This document shows, piece after piece, positions 50,228 through 59,439 of a stretch of DNA of 64,000 bases. Under the pieces are notes generated by a model, which was not told the DNA's origin, made no database searches, and worked only from the letters and a program-made list of their open reading frames with translations. A program made the translations under genes and the position numbers. The DNA comes from Afipia carboxidovorans OM5 (GTDB taxonomy: Bacteria; Pseudomonadota; Alphaproteobacteria; Rhizobiales; Xanthobacteraceae): assembly GCF_000218565.1 (NCBI RefSeq), contig NC_015685.1, positions 1 through 64,000 of the forward strand, written 5' to 3'. Every line of letters begins with the position of its first letter. Positions within the stretch are counted from its first letter, which is position 1.

Positions 50228-52681
50228 TTACGCCGCCGGCGATGTTGCGCCAGCAATCGGACGCCCGACACTCCGGATCGCATCAAAAAAGAGCCGCGGC
50301 GTTCCCCATAGCGAGTTGATGAAAATCGCAGTGACGCTGACGGCCATCGCCACCATCGCCCACACTGGATGGATCAGGCCGGTGGCGGCCAGTGGAATAC
50401 CGAGGCCGTTGAAGAGAAAGGCGAGGGCGAAGTTCTGAACCATCTTGCTGTAGCTCCGGCGGCTGATATCGCGGGCGACCGGAAGCGCATCGAGACGATT
50501 GGACAGGATGATGATGTCCGCCGATTCGATCGCGATATCGGTGCCGCTGCCCATGGCGATGCCGATATTGGCCTGCATGAGGGCGGGGGCGTCGTTGATG
50601 CCATCGCCGACCATCGCGACCCGACTGTTGATCTGAAGCTCCCGGACCATTCTGGCCTTGTCCTGGGGCAAGACTCCGGCGTGGATCTCGTCGATGCCAA
50701 CGTCCCGACCGACCCGCTGTGCCGCGCGCTCGTTGTCACCGGTGACGAGGATCGTCCCGAGACCTGCCTTACGCAATGCAGCGACGGCCGAGACGGCGTC
50801 CGGTCGGAGTGCATCGCCCAAGGCAACAATACCCAACGTGCGCCCATCGCGAGCGACGGCGATCACGGTGCGTCCTGAGGTCTCCAGGCTCTCGATGTCG
50901 TCTTGAAGAGGCGTGAGGTCGATATCCCGGTCGGCGAGGAAACGCGGACTGCCGACGTGGACCTCGCGGGCGTCGATGCGTGCGACGATGCCCTTTCCGG
51001 GGAACGCCTCGAATGATTCAACGTCGCGAGGCGTTGCGCCGTGATCGAAAGCCGCCTTGATCACCGCCCGTGCCAGCGGGTGCTCCGACGATGCCTCGGC
51101 GGCGGCGGCAATAGCGAGCAGTTCTTGTTCACCTACATCCACGGCTCTGATCTCCCGCACCGTTGGACGACCCTCGGTGAGCGTGCCTGTCTTGTCGAGG
51201 ATGATTTGCGTCACCGTCCGGAAGCCCTGGAAGGCTTCGCCAGTCCGCATCAGGATGCCGTGTTCGGCGGCCTGACCGGCACCGCGTACGATGGAGAGCG
51301 GCGCTGAGATGCCAATGGCACATGGGTAACCCATCACCAGGACGCTCAGACCAGCGAACACCGCACGTTCGACGTCCACAGAACCCGTGCCGAGCCAGGA
51401 GCCGATGAGCCAGCCAATGAAGGCAAGGGCGGCGATCAACAGAACGGTCGGCGTGTAGACCCGTAGCACGCGATCAACCAGATGAAGAAGACCGGGCTTC
51501 AGCGCCCGCGCGTCCTCGACATGACGGATCACTTGATGCAGGAAGCTGCCTTCTCCGACCGCCGTGATCCTCAGCAGGAGGGTGCCCGTGCTGTTGACCG
51601 AGCCGCCGATGACGGAGTCTCCCGCGGTCTTCTCGATCGGGACGGCCTCGCCGGTCACCAATGATTGGTCAACGCCGGAATGACCGTCGACCACCGTACC
51701 ATCTGCGGGGATGCGCTCGCCGGGGCGAATCCGCGCAAGATCGCCGATCCTCACCTCATCAATCGGCAGTTCCAGTTCCTCGGTGCCGCGCACGACGCGG
51801 GCGGTCTCCGGTTGCAGGTCCAGCAGGCGCTTCACCGCCTGCGAACTTCGCGTCTTCACGATGAGCGAAAGCCACTCCGAGAAAATATGATAGGTGCCGA
51901 CCATCACCGAAACGGCGAAGAAGGCCGCGGTGGGATAGCCGGGCCGATCGAGGATCAGCCCGATGACACCGCCGGCTATCCCGGCGAACGCGCCGATCTC
52001 CAGCAGCACGTGCTGATTGAGGATGCCACGGCGCAGCGCCTGAACCGCCATGTAGAGAATGTGCCGCCCCACTCCGAAGACCAGCATCAGAGCCAAGGCA
52101 CCCGCAAGCCAAGGTGCCGCGTCCGTCAGATATCCCTGCAGATTGAGGTAAAGCAGGCTCAGCGCCATGACCGTTAGGCCCAACGCGGCACCGATGGCGG
52201 TCCACAATCCGCTTGATCGCAACACCAGGAAGACAAACCCTCCAAGACTGAGGCACACCATGGCCGGAAGAAAGCCGATCCAGCCCACGGCCGGATCGGC
52301 AATGATGGGAATTGCCGCGACACTGAGAACAACCGCGAGAACGAAACGCCGGGCCTCGCGCACCAGATCGCGCTCTTCGTCTTCGAAGGCCCTGAGCTTG
52401 CGGGGATCGGAAATCGTGTAGCCGATGTCGCGCAACGTTTGGAGCAGATGTTCGGGACGCGCAATTGTTGGATCGTACTCAACCAATGCCTGTTCATGCG
52501 TCAGGCTCACGGCTACCTTGTCGACGCCGGGCATGCGAGCGAGCGCTTTCTCGATGGTGCCGGTGCAAAGCGAGCAATGCAGGCCGCCGATCCGGGCGCG
52601 AATCTTTCTGCGATTTGGCCGCGTCGACGGCTCCTCTGTCCAAAGCCCGGATTGGGAGGCGGTTGCGGTTGAAAGAGCCAT
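50228..52681 (-). CDS. P1B-type heavy-metal ATPase with a YPC motif
   Basis: This 817-residue ATPase has an N-terminal HMA domain (GGLHCSLCTGTIEKAL near 35), eight helices and the catalytic motifs DKTGTLTEG, SEHPLARAV and GDGINDAPAL. The metal-site motif in the sixth helix reads YPC (VMGYPCAIGISAP) instead of CPC, CPH or SPC. TM7/TM8 (FLFNGLGIPLA, MAVSVTAIFINSL) lack the Cu(I) MxxSS set. Specificity is therefore unclear. ATG 52681 has GGAG upstream. It is preceded by a small HMA protein and a MerR-type promoter, so metal export is likely. Confidence 0.88.
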   Translation of the reverse strand: MALSTATASQSGLWTEEPSTRPNRRKIRARIGGLHCSLCTGTIEKALARMPGVDKVAVSLTHEQALVEYDPTIARPEHLLQTLRDIGYTISDPRKLRAFEDEERDLVREARRFVLAVVLSVAAIPIIADPAVGWIGFLPAMVCLSLGGFVFLVLRSSGLWTAIGAALGLTVMALSLLYLNLQGYLTDAAPWLAGALALMLVFGVGRHILYMAVQALRRGILNQHVLLEIGAFAGIAGGVIGLILDRPGYPTAAFFAVSVMVGTYHIFSEWLSLIVKTRSSQAVKRLLDLQPETARVVRGTEELELPIDEVRIGDLARIRPGERIPADGTVVDGHSGVDQSLVTGEAVPIEKTAGDSVIGGSVNSTGTLLLRITAVGEGSFLHQVIRHVEDARALKPGLLHLVDRVLRVYTPTVLLIAALAFIGWLIGSWLGTGSVDVERAVFAGLSVLVMGYPCAIGISAPLSIVRGAGQAAEHGILMRTGEAFQGFRTVTQIILDKTGTLTEGRPTVREIRAVDVGEQELLAIAAAAEASSEHPLARAVIKAAFDHGATPRDVESFEAFPGKGIVARIDAREVHVGSPRFLADRDIDLTPLQDDIESLETSGRTVIAVARDGRTLGIVALGDALRPDAVSAVAALRKAGLGTILVTGDNERAAQRVGRDVGIDEIHAGVLPQDKARMVRELQINSRVAMVGDGINDAPALMQANIGIAMGSGTDIAIESADIIILSNRLDALPVARDISRRSYSKMVQNFALAFLFNGLGIPLAATGLIHPVWAMVAMAVSVTAIFINSLWGTPRLFFDAIRSVGRPIAGATSPAA

Positions 52682-52738
52682 CGGAGTCTCCGTGGGCACG
52701 CGTTGAAACGGGAAAACGAGATGGGTCCGTAACGAAAA

Positions 52739-52954
52739 TTAATCGCGTGCCACGACCCGAAAGCCGGGTTTTTGAATCGTATCCACGAGCCGTTCCTCCT
52801 CGATGGATTGGGGATCGTAGAGCACGCGTGCCGACCCCTCGTCGAACGACACCTCGGCCACTCGCACCCCGGGTTCCTTTTCCACGAGTTTTTTGATCGT
52901 GTTGGCGCAGGCGTCGCAGTTCATGCCTTCGATTTTGAATGTCGTCGTTTTCAT
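52739..52954 (-). CDS. small HMA metallochaperone (CopZ/MerP-like)
   Basis: This 71-residue HMA protein has the metal loop EGMNCDACANTIKKLV and no signal peptide, so it is a cytoplasmic chaperone. It leads the operon with the YPC ATPase and probably delivers metal to it. ATG 52954 lies 38 bp downstream of the MerR-type promoter. Confidence 0.85.
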   Translation of the reverse strand: MKTTTFKIEGMNCDACANTIKKLVEKEPGVRVAEVSFDEGSARVLYDPQSIEEERLVDTIQKPGFRVVARD

Positions 52955-52991
52955 CCGATGCTCCAATTTGAGATATTGCGGTATTGGAGCG

Positions 52992-53023
52992 ATGCTAACC
53001 CTTGGAGGTACCTCCTAGGTCAA
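52992..53023 (-). promoter_or_regulatory. MerR-type promoter of the HMA-ATPase-MFS operon
   Basis: Minus strand TTGACC (53018-53023), a 20-bp spacer and TAGCAT (52992-52997). The spacer holds the perfect dyad GGAGGTACCTCC (53004-53015), closely related to the dyad at 48891. An IS5 element begins 25 bp upstream of the -35. Confidence 0.75.
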
Positions 53024-53047
53024 TCGGCTAAAGGCGTCGTTTTCTAG

Positions 53048-53890
53048 GGTCAGGACTCATTGATCAGAGCCAGAAGATAACAGTGGCTGCGATGCAGATG
53101 GCGGACATGAAGGTGTGTGCGCATCGGTCGTAACGGGTGTGGATGCGCCGCCAGTCCTTGAGCCTGCCGAACATGTTCTCGATCTTGTGCCGCTGACGAT
53201 AGAGTTTGCGGTCATGTTCGATCGGGTTTTTGCGGTTCGACTTCGATGGGATGCAGGCCATGATCCCTCGTTCGGCGAGAGCTCGGCGAAACCAGTCGGC
53301 ATCGTAGCCCTTGTCGGCAAGCAACTGGCTAGCGGGCGGCAACGCATCGAGCATCAACGCCGCCCCCTTGTAGTCGCTCATCTGGCCTTCGCTGAGCAGC
53401 ATGACGACGGGGCGCCCCTGACCGTCGCAGACGGCATGCAGCTTTGAGTTCAGGCCGCCTTTCGTGCGCCCGATACGTCGGGGAACAGGCCCTTTTTTAA
53501 AAGGCTGGCAGCCGTGCGATGCGCCTTCAGATGCGTCGCATCGATCATCAGGCGAGATGGCTTACCAGCCTTGCGCGCCAGTTCGGCAAAGATCTTGTTG
53601 AACACGCCGAGACGGCTCCAGCGCACGAACCGGTTATAGATCGTCTTGTGCGGACCATAGCCGGGTGGCGCATCGCGCCAGCGCAAACCATTTCGGATGA
53701 CGAAGACGATGCCGCTGATCACCCGCCGGTCATCAACCCGCGCAATCCCGTGCGACAATGGAAAATACGGTTCGATCCGGCGCATCTGCGCCTCCGATAG
53801 CAGCAAAAGATCAGTCATGGCGATGCCTCCCAGCATCACCATTGAATCAATCCGCCAACCATCGCGCAACAAATTTAATGGGTCCTGAGC
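53048..53890 (-). mobile_element. IS5-family insertion sequence (IS427 group) with CTAG target duplication
   Basis: The element spans 843 bp and is bounded by imperfect inverted repeats (GGTCAGGACTCATT at the left, GCTCAGGACCCATT read from the right; 12 of 14). It is flanked by a 4-bp direct repeat CTAG (53044-53047 and 53891-53894). A two-frame transposase on the minus strand fills it. The intact ends and target duplication suggest a recent insertion. Confidence 0.88.
53064..53818 (-). CDS. IS5-family transposase, two frames joined by programmed frameshift
   Basis: Frame A (53818-53450) gives MTDLLLLSEAQMRRIEPYFP and NGLRWRDAPPGYGPHKTIYNRF. Frame B (ending 53064) gives GAALMLDALPPASQLLADKGYDADWF and HKIENMFGRLKDWRRIHTRYDR, the catalytic DDE part. 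The join is at the minus-strand AAAAAAG run near 53492-53498, so translation of the full enzyme needs a frameshift, as is normal for the IS427 group. The frames look undamaged. Confidence 0.88.
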
Positions 53891-54570
53891 CTAGGGGCTG
53901 CACATGGGCTTTGAGCGACGTTCGTTTGTCACGCTGGTGGCCGATGCGTAGCCACCTCGAGTTGTGGGGGACTGCGTACGGCTTCTTCAATCCATTGACC
54001 GGCATGGCGATGCCCGCGGCCGGTGTTATTGTCAGTGCACTTTGGGACATCGCCGGGCCGAAGGTGACGTTCCTTGCGGACCGCGGCTTCACAACGCTTA
54101 CGCTCGCCGGAGCCGCCGCCATAGGCGCAAAAATTGCGCGGACTACCTGATCACCGCGGCGTGGAGTTCCGACAGACTCTGAGTGACCTGATGAGGCACA
54201 ATGGCTCTTCGCGATCGCGATTGGTGCTTGTTTCTAGGAAAAGACACCGATGAGCATCATCGGACAGGACGCTTTTGCAACTATCGAATGGTGTACTTCA
54301 TTCGCCCCGGCGTCCCTTGTGGATTGGTCGCGTTTTGCTGGCTGCATCGATCAACGTACCGTTTATCCGATGACGGAAACGGCAGGCTCTGAAAAGTCTC
54401 GTCTCAGCTTGGAGAAACAGTAGGTCGCACGGCATGCAATTTGATACTGGCCGTCGCATCAAATGCGACGCAATTGCAAGTGATGCCGACGGGTTGTGTC
54501 CCTGTAAGGGGTGTAATAAACGACGCGCCACTGGACCAGCACGAGATGCCGGAATCGTTGAAAGATACCC
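53891..54570. other. region right of the IS with an MFS remnant
   Basis: Apart from the MFS fragment at 53945-54150 no gene is supported. No MerR-type regulator is seen here, although one might be expected divergent from the promoter at 53 kb. Confidence 0.4.
53945..54150 (+). pseudogene. C-terminal fragment of an MFS transporter
   Basis: The frame reads WGTAYGFFNPLTGMAMPAAG, then LWDIAGPKVTFLADRGFTTL, which matches the penultimate helices of MFS proteins (R-G-TAYGLFN, ALWD..GP..TF). It has a normal stop but no N-terminal part, so it is a truncated relic beside the IS. Confidence 0.55.
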
Positions 54571-55458
54571 ATGAACCACATTCATACGCTTGCCATCGGC
54601 AGCATCGTCGTCGGTTTCGTGGTCCTCGGCCTGAAGTATCTCGCCTATCATCTGACGGGCAGCGTAGCGCTTCTCTCCGATGCCATCGAGAGCATCGTCA
54701 ACGTGGTGACGGCCGTGGTGGCGCTGCTTGCTATCCGCTGGAGTGCCAAGCCGGCAGACGACGAGCATCCCTATGGACATCACAAAGCCGAGTATTTTTC
54801 CGCCGTCGTGGAAGGCGTGCTGATCATCGTCGCGGCACTCTCGATTCTTCGAGAGGCATATTTTGGTTTTCTTGCGCCAAAACTACTGGAGACGCCATGG
54901 CAGGGGCTCGCCGTAAACGCGTTGGCGGGCTTCATCAATGCGGGGTGGGCGTGGCTTTTGATCAGTCGGGGCCGACATCTGAAATCACCGGCACTAGTCG
55001 CCGATGGACGTCATCTTTTCACCGACGTGATCTCTTCGGTCGGAGTGGTGGGTGGCGTTGGCGTAGCGGCTATTTCAGGTTGGGCCATTCTTGATCCCGC
55101 GCTGGCGGCCGCTGTTGCTTTGAACATTTTGTGGTCGGGCTGGGGTCTCATGAGAGAATCGGTCAGCGGGTTGATGGACGAAGCCATCGCTCCGAAGACG
55201 TTGGCGCGGATTCGGGAGATCATTTCAACCAAGGCTGAAGGCGCGATCGAGGCGCATGATTTGCGTAGCCGTCATGCCGGACGCATGACATTCATTGATT
55301 TCCATCTGGTGGTTGACGGCAGCACCACCGTTTCCATAGCCCACGATATTTGCGATCGGCTTGAAAGGGCGATCAAGCAGGAGATTGGCGATGCGCTGAT
55401 CACGATTCACGTGGAGCCAGACAACAAGGCCAAGCACTCCGGCATCGTGGTTTTGTGA
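54571..55458 (+). CDS. cation diffusion facilitator (Zn/Cd/Fe efflux)
   Basis: This 295-residue CDF transporter has six helices. The metal site is formed by SVALLSDAIESIVN (D-x-x-x-E in TM2) and ADGRHLFTDVISS (H-x-x-x-D in TM5); the His-Asp pair favours Zn/Cd over Fe/Mn. A His-rich loop (DDEHPYGHHKAEYFS) and a cytoplasmic ferredoxin-like domain (about 205-285) follow. It is monocistronic. It likely exports Zn or Cd by proton antiport. Confidence 0.88.
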   Translation: MNHIHTLAIGSIVVGFVVLGLKYLAYHLTGSVALLSDAIESIVNVVTAVVALLAIRWSAKPADDEHPYGHHKAEYFSAVVEGVLIIVAALSILREAYFGFLAPKLLETPWQGLAVNALAGFINAGWAWLLISRGRHLKSPALVADGRHLFTDVISSVGVVGGVGVAAISGWAILDPALAAAVALNILWSGWGLMRESVSGLMDEAIAPKTLARIREIISTKAEGAIEAHDLRSRHAGRMTFIDFHLVVDGSTTVSIAHDICDRLERAIKQEIGDALITIHVEPDNKAKHSGIVVL

Positions 55459-55699
55459 CAGCTCGTTCGCTAACGTTGCGTTAACACATCGCGATGACTG
55501 AGCCGTGCCGAAGCCGGTTCTCGGCAGGCCGCCGACCGCTTGACTGCTGGAAGGGCACAGGTGTCGGTTGCGGTCGGCGATCAAGGGATTCCGCGCTGCA
55601 TTCGTTGCGAAAGCAGCCATGAAGCAATTCAGAAGATGCCCCAGCCCAGCGAGAACGTCGGGGCATAGGCGACTCTCGCCCTTCTCCGGCAACAGCTTC

Positions 55700-56155
55700 T
55701 CAATAGCACACGAGCTCGCGGCGGCCGACGACGTGGCCCCATTGATTTATGTGGCGCCTTCGCACGACATAGCAGCCATCATTGTCATAGTAGTTGTTGT
55801 AGTAATAGGGCGCGCCAAAGGCTGCCAGCGCGAACGTGGGGCCGAAGAAGAAGCGGCGATGGTGGAAGCGGTGGTCCGCGAAGAAAGCCCGGTTTGTGGC
55901 GAACCCAAAGTGAACGAACGGACGTCCCGCGAATCCGCCCATCCGCAAGCCACCACCATGGAAGCCACCACCGTGGAAGCCACCACCGTGGAAGCCACCA
56001 CCGTGGAAGCCACCACTCATGCTGCCGTAGAAGCCTCCCATGCCACCGCCGCCGAAACGCGCCTCGGCCGGGCCGGACCAAGTCATCACGCCCGCAGTGA
56101 CAAACGCAGCAGCAAGCGCGGCAATTGTCTTTCTAATTGTAGGTGTGGAGGTCAT
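55700..56155 (-). CDS. Gly/His-rich exported protein with GGFHG repeats
   Basis: Function unknown. This 151-residue protein has a signal peptide (ending near AEA) and four to five GGFHG repeats encoded by 15-bp tandem DNA repeats. An aromatic/Arg segment (FFADHRFHHRRFFFG) follows, then a tail (YYYNNYYDNDGCYVVRRRHI...VCY) with two Cys. The tail resembles small exported proteins common in Bradyrhizobiaceae. The His repeats may bind metal, but such proteins also occur outside metal islands. Confidence 0.65.
   Translation of the reverse strand: MTSTPTIRKTIAALAAAFVTAGVMTWSGPAEARFGGGGMGGFYGSMSGGFHGGGFHGGGFHGGGFHGGGLRMGGFAGRPFVHFGFATNRAFFADHRFHHRRFFFGPTFALAAFGAPYYYNNYYDNDGCYVVRRRHINQWGHVVGRRELVCY
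55949..56015. repeat. 15-bp tandem repeat encoding GGFHG
   Basis: Four consecutive copies of GCCACCACCGTGGAA (the first with CAT for CGT) and a partial fifth lie inside the GGFHG gene. Copy number is likely to vary by slippage without shifting the frame. Confidence 0.85.
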
Positions 56156-56604
56156 GACGTTTCTCCCATCATGAGAGATATCGCCCCCACATAAAATCTT
56201 TCACGGGGCAGATAAACCATCAATGAACATCGATTGGCGTCCGCGCGCAACATCACGGGGTTTCATCAAATGACCGTGTTAGTACGGACGGCTACGATCG
56301 TTCGAACGATCCGACAACTATTGCCCGAGATCTTCGGGTCCGCGTCATAAACAACGCAAACAATTCTTCTTGCGTGTGGTGATTGCCGCAGAGATCTTAT
56401 GCATACTCCATTCCACGCCATTGACAGAACGACGCGGCGTTGCGGATTGCGGGCCAACGCGTTGTGTCCCGCCCGAAGATTGCGATGCAGCCTTCACCGA
56501 GCCGCTCCCGCCTAACGGAGCTTCCCATCCGGAAGAGCGAGAGTTGACGACATCAGTTCTGAAGCCGCTTTGCTTCATCGCGCTGCGAGAGTCGCGGCCG
56601 CGCA
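56156..56604. other. intergenic region before the second mer operon
   Basis: About 450 bp with no supported gene. Short frames on both strands (56345-56645) lack motifs. It may hold decayed mobile-element sequence at the border of the mer module. Confidence 0.35.
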
Positions 56605-57027
56605 TCAAGTGGATGACGGCCGCATTTCGAACAGTGCATCAATGATCGGGCAGTCCGGCACCTGATTGCCCTTGCACTGTTTCGCCATGTCCGACATCAC
56701 TTGTTCCAGACGTCGCAGGTCTGCAATCTTCTGGCGAATTGCAGCGAGATGCTCGACGGTGAGCGCATGCACCTCCCGACAGGTGTAGGTTTGTCCGTCG
56801 ACCAGATGAAGCAAGCCGCGCAGCTCATCAAGGCTGAAGCCAAGCTCCCGACCTCGACGAATGAAGTGCAACCGTCTGACATGATCTAGCCCATAGATGC
56901 GGTAGCCGCCTGGGCTTCGGGCTGGTGCGGGCATGATACCGATCTTCTCGTAGTAGCGGATCGTCTCGATATGGACGCCACTGTGCTTGGACAGAGCCCC
57001 GATCGAAAACGCTTCGGTCTGCTTCAT
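56605..57027 (-). CDS. merR: MerR mercury-responsive regulator (cluster 2)
   Basis: This 140-residue MerR has a winged helix (SIGALSKHSGVHIETIRYYE), the dimerisation helix, and the Hg triad C83 (YTCREV), then C in KQCKGN and C in PDCPIIDAL. ATG 57027 is chosen. It is divergent from merTPA, with a 19-bp-spacer promoter between them, the classic mer arrangement. Confidence 0.9.
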   Translation of the reverse strand: MKQTEAFSIGALSKHSGVHIETIRYYEKIGIMPAPARSPGGYRIYGLDHVRRLHFIRRGRELGFSLDELRGLLHLVDGQTYTCREVHALTVEHLAAIRQKIADLRRLEQVMSDMAKQCKGNQVPDCPIIDALFEMRPSST

Positions 57028-57060
57028 TCTTGCCCTCACACACCCGTGAGAAATTCGCGC

Positions 57061-57091
57061 TTGACCCTGTAGCCACTACAGACCCTAGGTT
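57061..57091 (+). promoter_or_regulatory. merTPA promoter/MerR operator
   Basis: TTGACC (57061-57066), a 19-bp spacer and TAGGTT (57086-57091). The spacer has the dyad CTGTAG-CCA-CTACAG, the expected MerR binding form. It lies between divergent merR and merT. Confidence 0.85.
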
Positions 57092-57121
57092 CACCATAGA
57101 CCAATTCCGGGAGCGTGCTCA

Positions 57122-57538
57122 ATGACAGTGCGACGCGAGACAACGGTGCTGCCAAGCACGGCCATGACGCCGCCGCGAAAGGGCTTTGACGGCGCGGCGG
57201 TGCTGTCGGTTGGCGGCATCCTCGCGGCACTTGGCGCGGCGACCTGTTGCGTGGTGCCGTTTGCACTGTTCGTCGCCGGCGTCAGCGGCGCCTGGATCGG
57301 CAACCTGACTGCGCTCAAGCCGTATCAACCCTTGTTCGTCGGACTTGCCGTCGTCTGCCTCGGCGGCGGCTACTATGCCGTCTACCGCAAGCCGAAGGCG
57401 GCCGATTGCGTCGAAGGCTCCTACTGCGCTCGCCCATCGTCGAACCGGAACGCCAAGATCGGGCTGTGGGTTGCGACCGTTCTGATCGTGATCGCCGTGG
57501 GGTTCCCGTACGCCGCGCGCCTCTTCCTCGATGCCTGA
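57122..57538 (+). CDS. merT: MerT mercuric ion transporter (cluster 2)
   Basis: This 138-residue three-helix protein has the vicinal Cys pair in helix 1 (GAATCCVVPFAL) and a second pair in the cytoplasmic loop (DCVEGSYC). It carries Hg(II) from MerP into the cell for reduction by MerA. The N-terminal 20 residues are longer than usual. It is the first gene after the mer promoter. Confidence 0.9.
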   Translation: MTVRRETTVLPSTAMTPPRKGFDGAAVLSVGGILAALGAATCCVVPFALFVAGVSGAWIGNLTALKPYQPLFVGLAVVCLGGGYYAVYRKPKAADCVEGSYCARPSSNRNAKIGLWVATVLIVIAVGFPYAARLFLDA

Positions 57539-57555
57539 CCACAAGGAGATGATCC

Positions 57556-57843
57556 ATGAAGATTTTGCCCTTCGTTGCGCTGACCGCAACCCTGTTCTCG
57601 TCCGGCGCTGCTTTCGCTACTGAGCAAACCGTGACGCTGAATGTCGCCAACGCCACCTGTGAACTCTGCGGCCCGATCGTAAAAGGCTCGCTCAGCAAGG
57701 TGTCCGGCGTGCTCGATGTTCAGATATCGGAGGCGGATGGCGCCGCGATCGCAAAGGTACGTTTCGAGGACAGCCGCACGAATGTCCCCGCACTCATCAC
57801 GGCGACCACCAATGCCGGCTATCCCTCGCGCATCGTGCAATAG
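57556..57843 (+). CDS. merP: MerP periplasmic mercury-binding protein (cluster 2)
   Basis: This 95-residue protein has a signal peptide (ending at AFA) and an HMA domain with ANATCELCGPIVKGSL (CxxC; the usual GM before it reads NA). AGGAGATG leads into the start. It lies between merT and merA. Confidence 0.88.
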   Translation: MKILPFVALTATLFSSGAAFATEQTVTLNVANATCELCGPIVKGSLSKVSGVLDVQISEADGAAIAKVRFEDSRTNVPALITATTNAGYPSRIVQ

Positions 57844-57946
57844 GGCCGCGTCAGTATGACCGTCGCGAAACTCTTCGTCATCGGCGCGGGGAGTGTGCTT
57901 CCCGCGGGCCTTCTGCGGCTGACTGCTGCAGGATGGACGCGAACAC

Positions 57947-59401
57947 ATGAAAGTTGAAGCCATGAATGACTGCTGCGCTTCGCCTGCGGGCAACGGCAAT
58001 GACCAATACGATCTTGTCGTCGTCGGCGCCGGATCGGCGGGCTTCTCGGCCGCAATCACCGCGGCGGGGCAGGGTGCGCAGGTCGCGCTCGTCGGGAACG
58101 GCACGATCGGCGGCACCTGCGTCAACATCGGCTGTGTGCCCTCGAAAACGCTGATCCGCGCTGCTGAGACCGTGCACCACGCCAATATTGCATCAACCCG
58201 GTTTGACGGCATTGAAAGCAGGGCGCGCATGGTCGATTGGGCCGCACAGATCGCCCAGAAGGATGCGCTGGTCGCGAGTCTCCGTCAGACGAAGTACGCC
58301 GACCTTCTTCCAGAATACAACAACGTCGCCTATCGTGAAGGCCAGGCGCGGCTGGTCGCGGGAGGAATCGATGTGGGTGGTCAGCGCCTCGTATCGGATC
58401 GCATCATTATCGCGACCGGCGCCCGGCCCGCACTGCCCGCCATTCCAGGCCTCGCGGAGGTTGTGCCTCTCGACAGTACGACCGCGTTGTCGCTGACGGA
58501 ACTACCGCGCTCCATGATTGTGCTGGGCGGTGGCTACGTCGGGGTCGAACTTGCACAGACCTTTGCTCGCGTCGGTGTCGCGGTGACGCTGGTCTTCCGC
58601 AGCCGCCTTTTGCCCGAGGCCGAGCCGGAGATCGGGCAAGCGCTCGCGGGCTATCTGGCCGATGAGGGCATCACGATCGTGAGGGGCGTGACCTACGATG
58701 TTGTCCGCAAGACCGATGACGACGGCGTCGCGCTCGCGATCACCCGGAATGGTAGTCCTGAGATATTGACCGCCGAGCGGATTCTTGTCGCTACGGGGCG
58801 CACCCCGAACACCGAAGGCCTCGGGCTTTCTGAAGCGGGAGTCGTGCAGACGTCGTCCGGCGCGATCGTCGTCGACGACCGTATGCGTACCTCGAAGGCA
58901 GGCGTCTATGCGGTTGGCGACGTGACGGGCAAGGACCAGTTCGTCTACATGGCGGCCTATGGTGCAAAGCTCGCGGCCAAGAATGCGCTGAACAGCAACA
59001 GCTTGCGTTACGACAACACCGCCATGCCCGCCGTTGTCTTCACGGACCCTCAGGTGGCGAGCGTCGGTTTGACCGAAGCGCAAGCGCGTGCTGCCGGGCA
59101 CCCCGTGCGAACTTCAGTGCTCTCGCTCGATAACGTGCCGCGTGCGCTCGCGGCCCGCGATACGCGGGGCCTGATCAAGCTTGTCGCGGATGGGGCAACC
59201 CGCAAGCTGCTGGGAGCGCATATTCTCGCGCCGGAAGGCGCCGACAGCATCCAGACGGCGGCGCTCGCCATCCGCTGTGGGCTTTCGATCGACGATCTGT
59301 CGGAAATGATCTTCCCCTACCTGACCACCGTCGAGGGTTTGAAGCTTGCGGCGCAGACGTTTGACCGGGACGTGAAGAAACTCTCCTGCTGCGCCGGGTA
59401 G
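57947..59401 (+). CDS. merA: MerA mercuric reductase, short form
   Basis: This 484-residue flavoprotein reduces Hg(II) to Hg(0) with NADPH. Visible parts are the FAD-binding GAGSAGFSAAI, redox-active GGTCVNIGCVPSK, the NADPH-binding loop GGGYVGVEL, the second FAD motif VYAVGDVTG and the C-terminal vicinal pair LSCCAG. There is no N-terminal HMA (NmerA) domain, which makes it the short type; the N terminus has only DCC. ATG 57962 is an alternative start. Confidence 0.94.
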   Translation: MKVEAMNDCCASPAGNGNDQYDLVVVGAGSAGFSAAITAAGQGAQVALVGNGTIGGTCVNIGCVPSKTLIRAAETVHHANIASTRFDGIESRARMVDWAAQIAQKDALVASLRQTKYADLLPEYNNVAYREGQARLVAGGIDVGGQRLVSDRIIIATGARPALPAIPGLAEVVPLDSTTALSLTELPRSMIVLGGGYVGVELAQTFARVGVAVTLVFRSRLLPEAEPEIGQALAGYLADEGITIVRGVTYDVVRKTDDDGVALAITRNGSPEILTAERILVATGRTPNTEGLGLSEAGVVQTSSGAIVVDDRMRTSKAGVYAVGDVTGKDQFVYMAAYGAKLAAKNALNSNSLRYDNTAMPAVVFTDPQVASVGLTEAQARAAGHPVRTSVLSLDNVPRALAARDTRGLIKLVADGATRKLLGAHILAPEGADSIQTAALAIRCGLSIDDLSEMIFPYLTTVEGLKLAAQTFDRDVKKLSCCAG

Positions 59402-59439
59402 CGACGGGGATATGCCGTCTTCACATCGGTTCGCAGTCC

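Noticed and set aside
55949..56015. tandem repeats as a CRISPR array
   Set aside because: The units are contiguous 15-mers without spacers and encode GGFHG repeats in frame.
57856..57957. 33-codon frame between merP and merA
   Set aside because: It overlaps the merA start, has no ribosome-binding site of note and no recognised motif. It could be a relic of another mer gene, but there is no positive evidence.
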